Assembly (NCBI GenBank): GCA_907163375.1
Contig: CAJQUW010008020.1
Location: forward strand, 62,001 to 126,000
From: Prostheceraeus crozeri
Taxonomy: Eukaryota; Platyhelminthes; Polycladida; Euryleptidae
Length of the DNA stretch: 64,000 nt
Direction: 5' to 3'
Shown here: piece by piece, positions 61,971-64,000 of the stretch
How positions within the stretch are numbered: the stretch's first letter is position 1
Layout: each line of letters begins with the position of its first letter
Translations under genes and position numbers: made by a program
Notes under the pieces: generated by a model
Seen by the model: only the letters and a program-made list of their open reading frames with translations
Databases searched by the model: none
What the model was told of the DNA's origin: nothing

Positions 61971-62179
61971 TCTGAAGTGTGATTGTTAAAGTTTTGTATA
62001 TGTCTCATTGAATGTACAGGTTGCACATAGTCATATATTGGAGAATCGGCTCGCACAATAAGATCTAGAGTGTGAGTTCACGTGACTGTCCCTATATCAC
62101 ATGTCTATCAACTGCTAATTGCATGCAGTGCCAATCCTTCTATGAAAGTGATTCAATGGTCAACTATGCACCTCAGCAA
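61971..62179 (-). repeat. Right 209-bp inverted repeat bounding outer BEL/Pao
   Basis: Reverse complement of 52471-52679 with about 12 mismatches over 209 bp. Similarity stops sharply on both sides. See the left copy and the findings. Confidence 0.85.
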
Positions 62180-63054
62180 AGAACATAGAAATTCGTGTGG
62201 GAACAAGAGAAGGCAGCTCCCATGCATCAGACTCTAGTACAATTCGTTCAATGTGATTTTAAAGTGCCCTTTATTTTTATGATTGTACCAGCAGAAGCAG
62301 AAAGCGAAACGTTACACAGAAAAAAAATTTAATATTTTTTCTTAATTGGTTGAAGAAAATTTGTGGTCGATTTTTTCATTTTCTCGAGTTGATCTTCCCA
62401 ACCAGTTATGAAACAGTGGAGTCAACCTGATAGCATACCTATTAAAGGTTTTGAAAGTGAAATTAAAGAACGGTTTTCTAAATGATAGCTAAAAGACCAA
62501 AAGTTATTGGACTATAATTCAGTCAGATAGCAGTGTATAAATTGTTAGAACACCGAGGAATATATAACTTACTTCATGGCTTAAAACACCGATTCGAGGA
62601 TTTCATCAAACGTTGATTTCTCAGATGACGCAGCAGACTCGTTGAAAGAACCGGACTAACCCGACCTGAAATTTAAAACATAATATGCTTGGGACAGTTA
62701 GAAAGCTATGAAACAAGCGGAATCAAAAGATACACCCGGTATCTAATATAAGAAAAATTCTGTTCCAATTTCGATGTAACTAACTGCTGCATCATTTAAG
62801 TGATTACAGCTTATCTTCAAGACTTATCGCACAAATGTATGCGTAGGTCTTCGCTTAGAAAGGTCTACAATTTAAAAATTAATATCCTGAATAATTAGAT
62901 CTAATTAAAATATTCAAATTTACAATAATTTTTGTGCTATGATAACACACATCGCATAGCACTTGAAATGGCTACTTTACACATACGACAATTGAACGAG
63001 GAATAGATAAGACTGTCTACATAAATCTTATCATACAGTAGCTCTAATTCATAC
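62180..63054. other. AT-rich stretch with weak - strand exon signal
   Basis: Mostly unassigned. On the - strand, an acceptor (tatgttttaaatttcag, ending 62666) is followed by codons S-G, a TAG, and then 24 more open codons (SGSFNESAASSEKSTFDEIL and on to a TAA at about 62586). Two exon candidates upstream on the same strand would feed into this frame. Confidence 0.3.
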
Positions 63055-63136
63055 CTCGAAAAATCTAAAAAATTGCATAATTCAATAAAACAGTGCGTGA
63101 ATGAATTGCTGGAACAATGAGGACTTGATGATTTGA
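63055..63136 (-). CDS. Candidate host exon, - strand
   Basis: 82 nt between an acceptor (tatagtccatcag) and a GTATGA donor, open as KSSSPHCSSNSFTHCFIELC then NFLDFS. It enters after one base of a codon, which matches the exit of the exon at 63202-63281 across a 65-nt GT-AG intron. No domain recognised. Short and unsupported otherwise. Confidence 0.25.
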
Positions 63137-63201
63137 CTGATGGACTATACAAATGATACTGAACAATGATACTGAACAACTGAAGTTTCATTTGAACTTA
63201 C

Positions 63202-63281
63202 TCCATTGGTGTGATGATTGAGACAAACCGGATAAGATGATTAATTCAGCAAACGACGGATTTTCATAAAAATGCGAGACA
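63202..63281 (-). CDS. Candidate host exon, - strand
   Basis: 80 nt between an acceptor (cctttggtcgtgtctcag) and a consensus GTAAGT donor (63201-63196). The peptide is VSHFYENPSFAELIILSGLS plus QSSHQW. Phase agrees with the next candidate exon. No domain recognised. Confidence 0.25.
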
Positions 63282-63479
63282 CTGAGACACGACCAAAGGA
63301 TGTGATTAACAATGACTGTTGCACATGCCAAAGGCATCTGAAATTGTGCTGAACATGCAAATGTTGCAATATCATTGGACAAAGTCAGATTTCGGAGTCA
63401 AAACTGTCGCTGCGCGTTTGCTTCTTTTGGATAGCTTCTATGGCACTCATGTTTTCCCACTTCCAGTGCAATTGGATCC

Positions 63480-63585
63480 AATTGACTTCGATTGAATGGT
63501 GAGGTGTGCTATGGCACTCCTATTGCGTGTCATAGAATACCATAAAGTGCCATTGAATTTGGTTAATCAGGGTCACCTAGTGTAT
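63480..63585. repeat. Second copy of the ctatggcactcctat repeat family
   Basis: Contains ctatggcactcctattgcg at about 63511 and ends gtcacctagtgtata at about 63583. The first word occurs at about 49551 and the end is the reverse complement of the start of the 49.07-kb repeat. Probably another fragment of the same mobile repeat, with a TA at its edge. Confidence 0.4.
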
Positions 63586-63659
63586 AGTTGATGCACAAAC
63601 CTCTCACATGCACCCTCTTGGAAAGAGGCTATTGATCCATGCCACTTAATTGACTTGAA

Positions 63660-63860
63660 TTAATCAAATGAATCCATTGCTGATTCAGTCCAGTTCAATT
63701 TCTCAGTTTTTAAGAGGTCATTCAGCTCGCTAAAGATAAATCTTTGGGAGCGTATTTCCAGAACAGGTTTCCCATTCCTAAGAATCGTTGCAACTGTTGA
63801 ATTGTCGATGTTGTCGGAAAATAATGTGATAGCTTCAGTACTCTCAGGATCTGGTCTCAT
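63660..63860 (-). CDS. Small open frame, 66 codons, unknown
   Basis: Starts at an ATG with a good context (ggaagATGA, A at -3) preceded by an in-frame TGA three codons upstream, so this start is natural if the frame is used. The peptide (MRPDPESTEAITLFSDNIDN, then STVATILRNGKPVLEIRS) is hydrophilic, with mixed composition unlike a simple repeat and no signal peptide or membrane segment. No recognised family. It could be a small gene, a terminal exon or chance. Confidence 0.3.
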   Translation of the reverse strand: MRPDPESTEAITLFSDNIDNSTVATILRNGKPVLEIRSQRFIFSELNDLLKTEKLNWTESAMDSFD

Positions 63861-64000
63861 CTTCCTTCAACGGAATTGGAATCGAATTAAAGTAACTGAG
63901 TCCATGGACAAAGCACAGCTTTGATATTTAGAGTCAAATTGAACTCACGTCATGTTGCACTTTGTCCTGTAGATGAATATGAGAACTTCCTCGCAGTAGA

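Noticed and set aside
52471-62179. Polinton or other large inverted-repeat virus-like element
   Set aside because: The 209-bp inverted repeats invited this, but no DNA polymerase B, capsid, packaging ATPase or protein-primed features are present; all coding parts are BEL/Pao.

Overview
The window is eukaryotic, metazoan and almost entirely repetitive. The evidence for a eukaryote is a tandem satellite with higher-order repeats, non-LTR retrotransposons with PHD-finger ORF1 and AP-endonuclease/RT ORF2, BEL/Pao LTR elements, pogo/Tigger and Tc1 DNA transposons, MITE-like inverted repeats, microsatellites, and candidate exons bounded by GT-AG sites. The mix and AT-rich composition would fit a marine invertebrate (lophotrochozoan, lower deuterostome or similar), but the species cannot be fixed from sequence. 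No operon, tRNA, rRNA or CRISPR was seen.

Layout. (1) 1-21245: one satellite array built from three modules (a linker module L and two related modules R1 and R2) in units of about 506 and 325 bp. From about 7.7 kb these are packed into near-identical higher-order blocks with shifts of about 1345, 2503 and 2505 bp. (2) 21246-30165: AT-rich non-coding DNA with a decayed pogo/Tigger transposon (24864-26879, TA target duplication), a small MITE candidate, and TA/GA microsatellites. (3) 30190-35333: a CR1/L2/Jockey-type LINE (LINE A) with an intact PHD-finger ORF1 and a broken ORF2, bracketed by a diverged 100-bp direct repeat whose two copies part exactly at a splice-like AG|GTAAGT. (4) 35.3-48.4 kb: possible host-gene territory on the + strand, with several GT-AG bounded candidate exons. 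The best encodes the first half of a kringle domain (48189-48323). Two further LINEs (B on the - strand, C on the + strand), a GIY-YIG fragment of Penelope type and MITE-like elements lie among them. (5) 48.4-52.5 kb: inverted repeats and a degenerate 25-bp tandem repeat. (6) 52471-62179: a BEL/Pao fossil enclosed by a 209-bp inverted repeat. It is interrupted by a second, younger BEL/Pao copy on the opposite strand (54988-60016), one of whose LTRs carries a Tc1 transposon (58849-59942), so three elements are nested. (7) 62.2-64 kb: mostly unassigned DNA with weak - strand exon candidates.

Relationships. The order of insertion can be read directly: outer BEL/Pao first, then the inner BEL/Pao (5-bp C-run target duplication, LTRs nearly identical), then Tc1 (TA site). 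Host coding is sparse. The kringle half-exon and an upstream exon with compatible intron phase are the best evidence for a resident gene, probably for a secreted or membrane protein. The observations most worth following are the inverted TG...CA repeats around the outer BEL/Pao, the splice-junction-precise flanking repeat of LINE A, and the higher-order satellite expansion.
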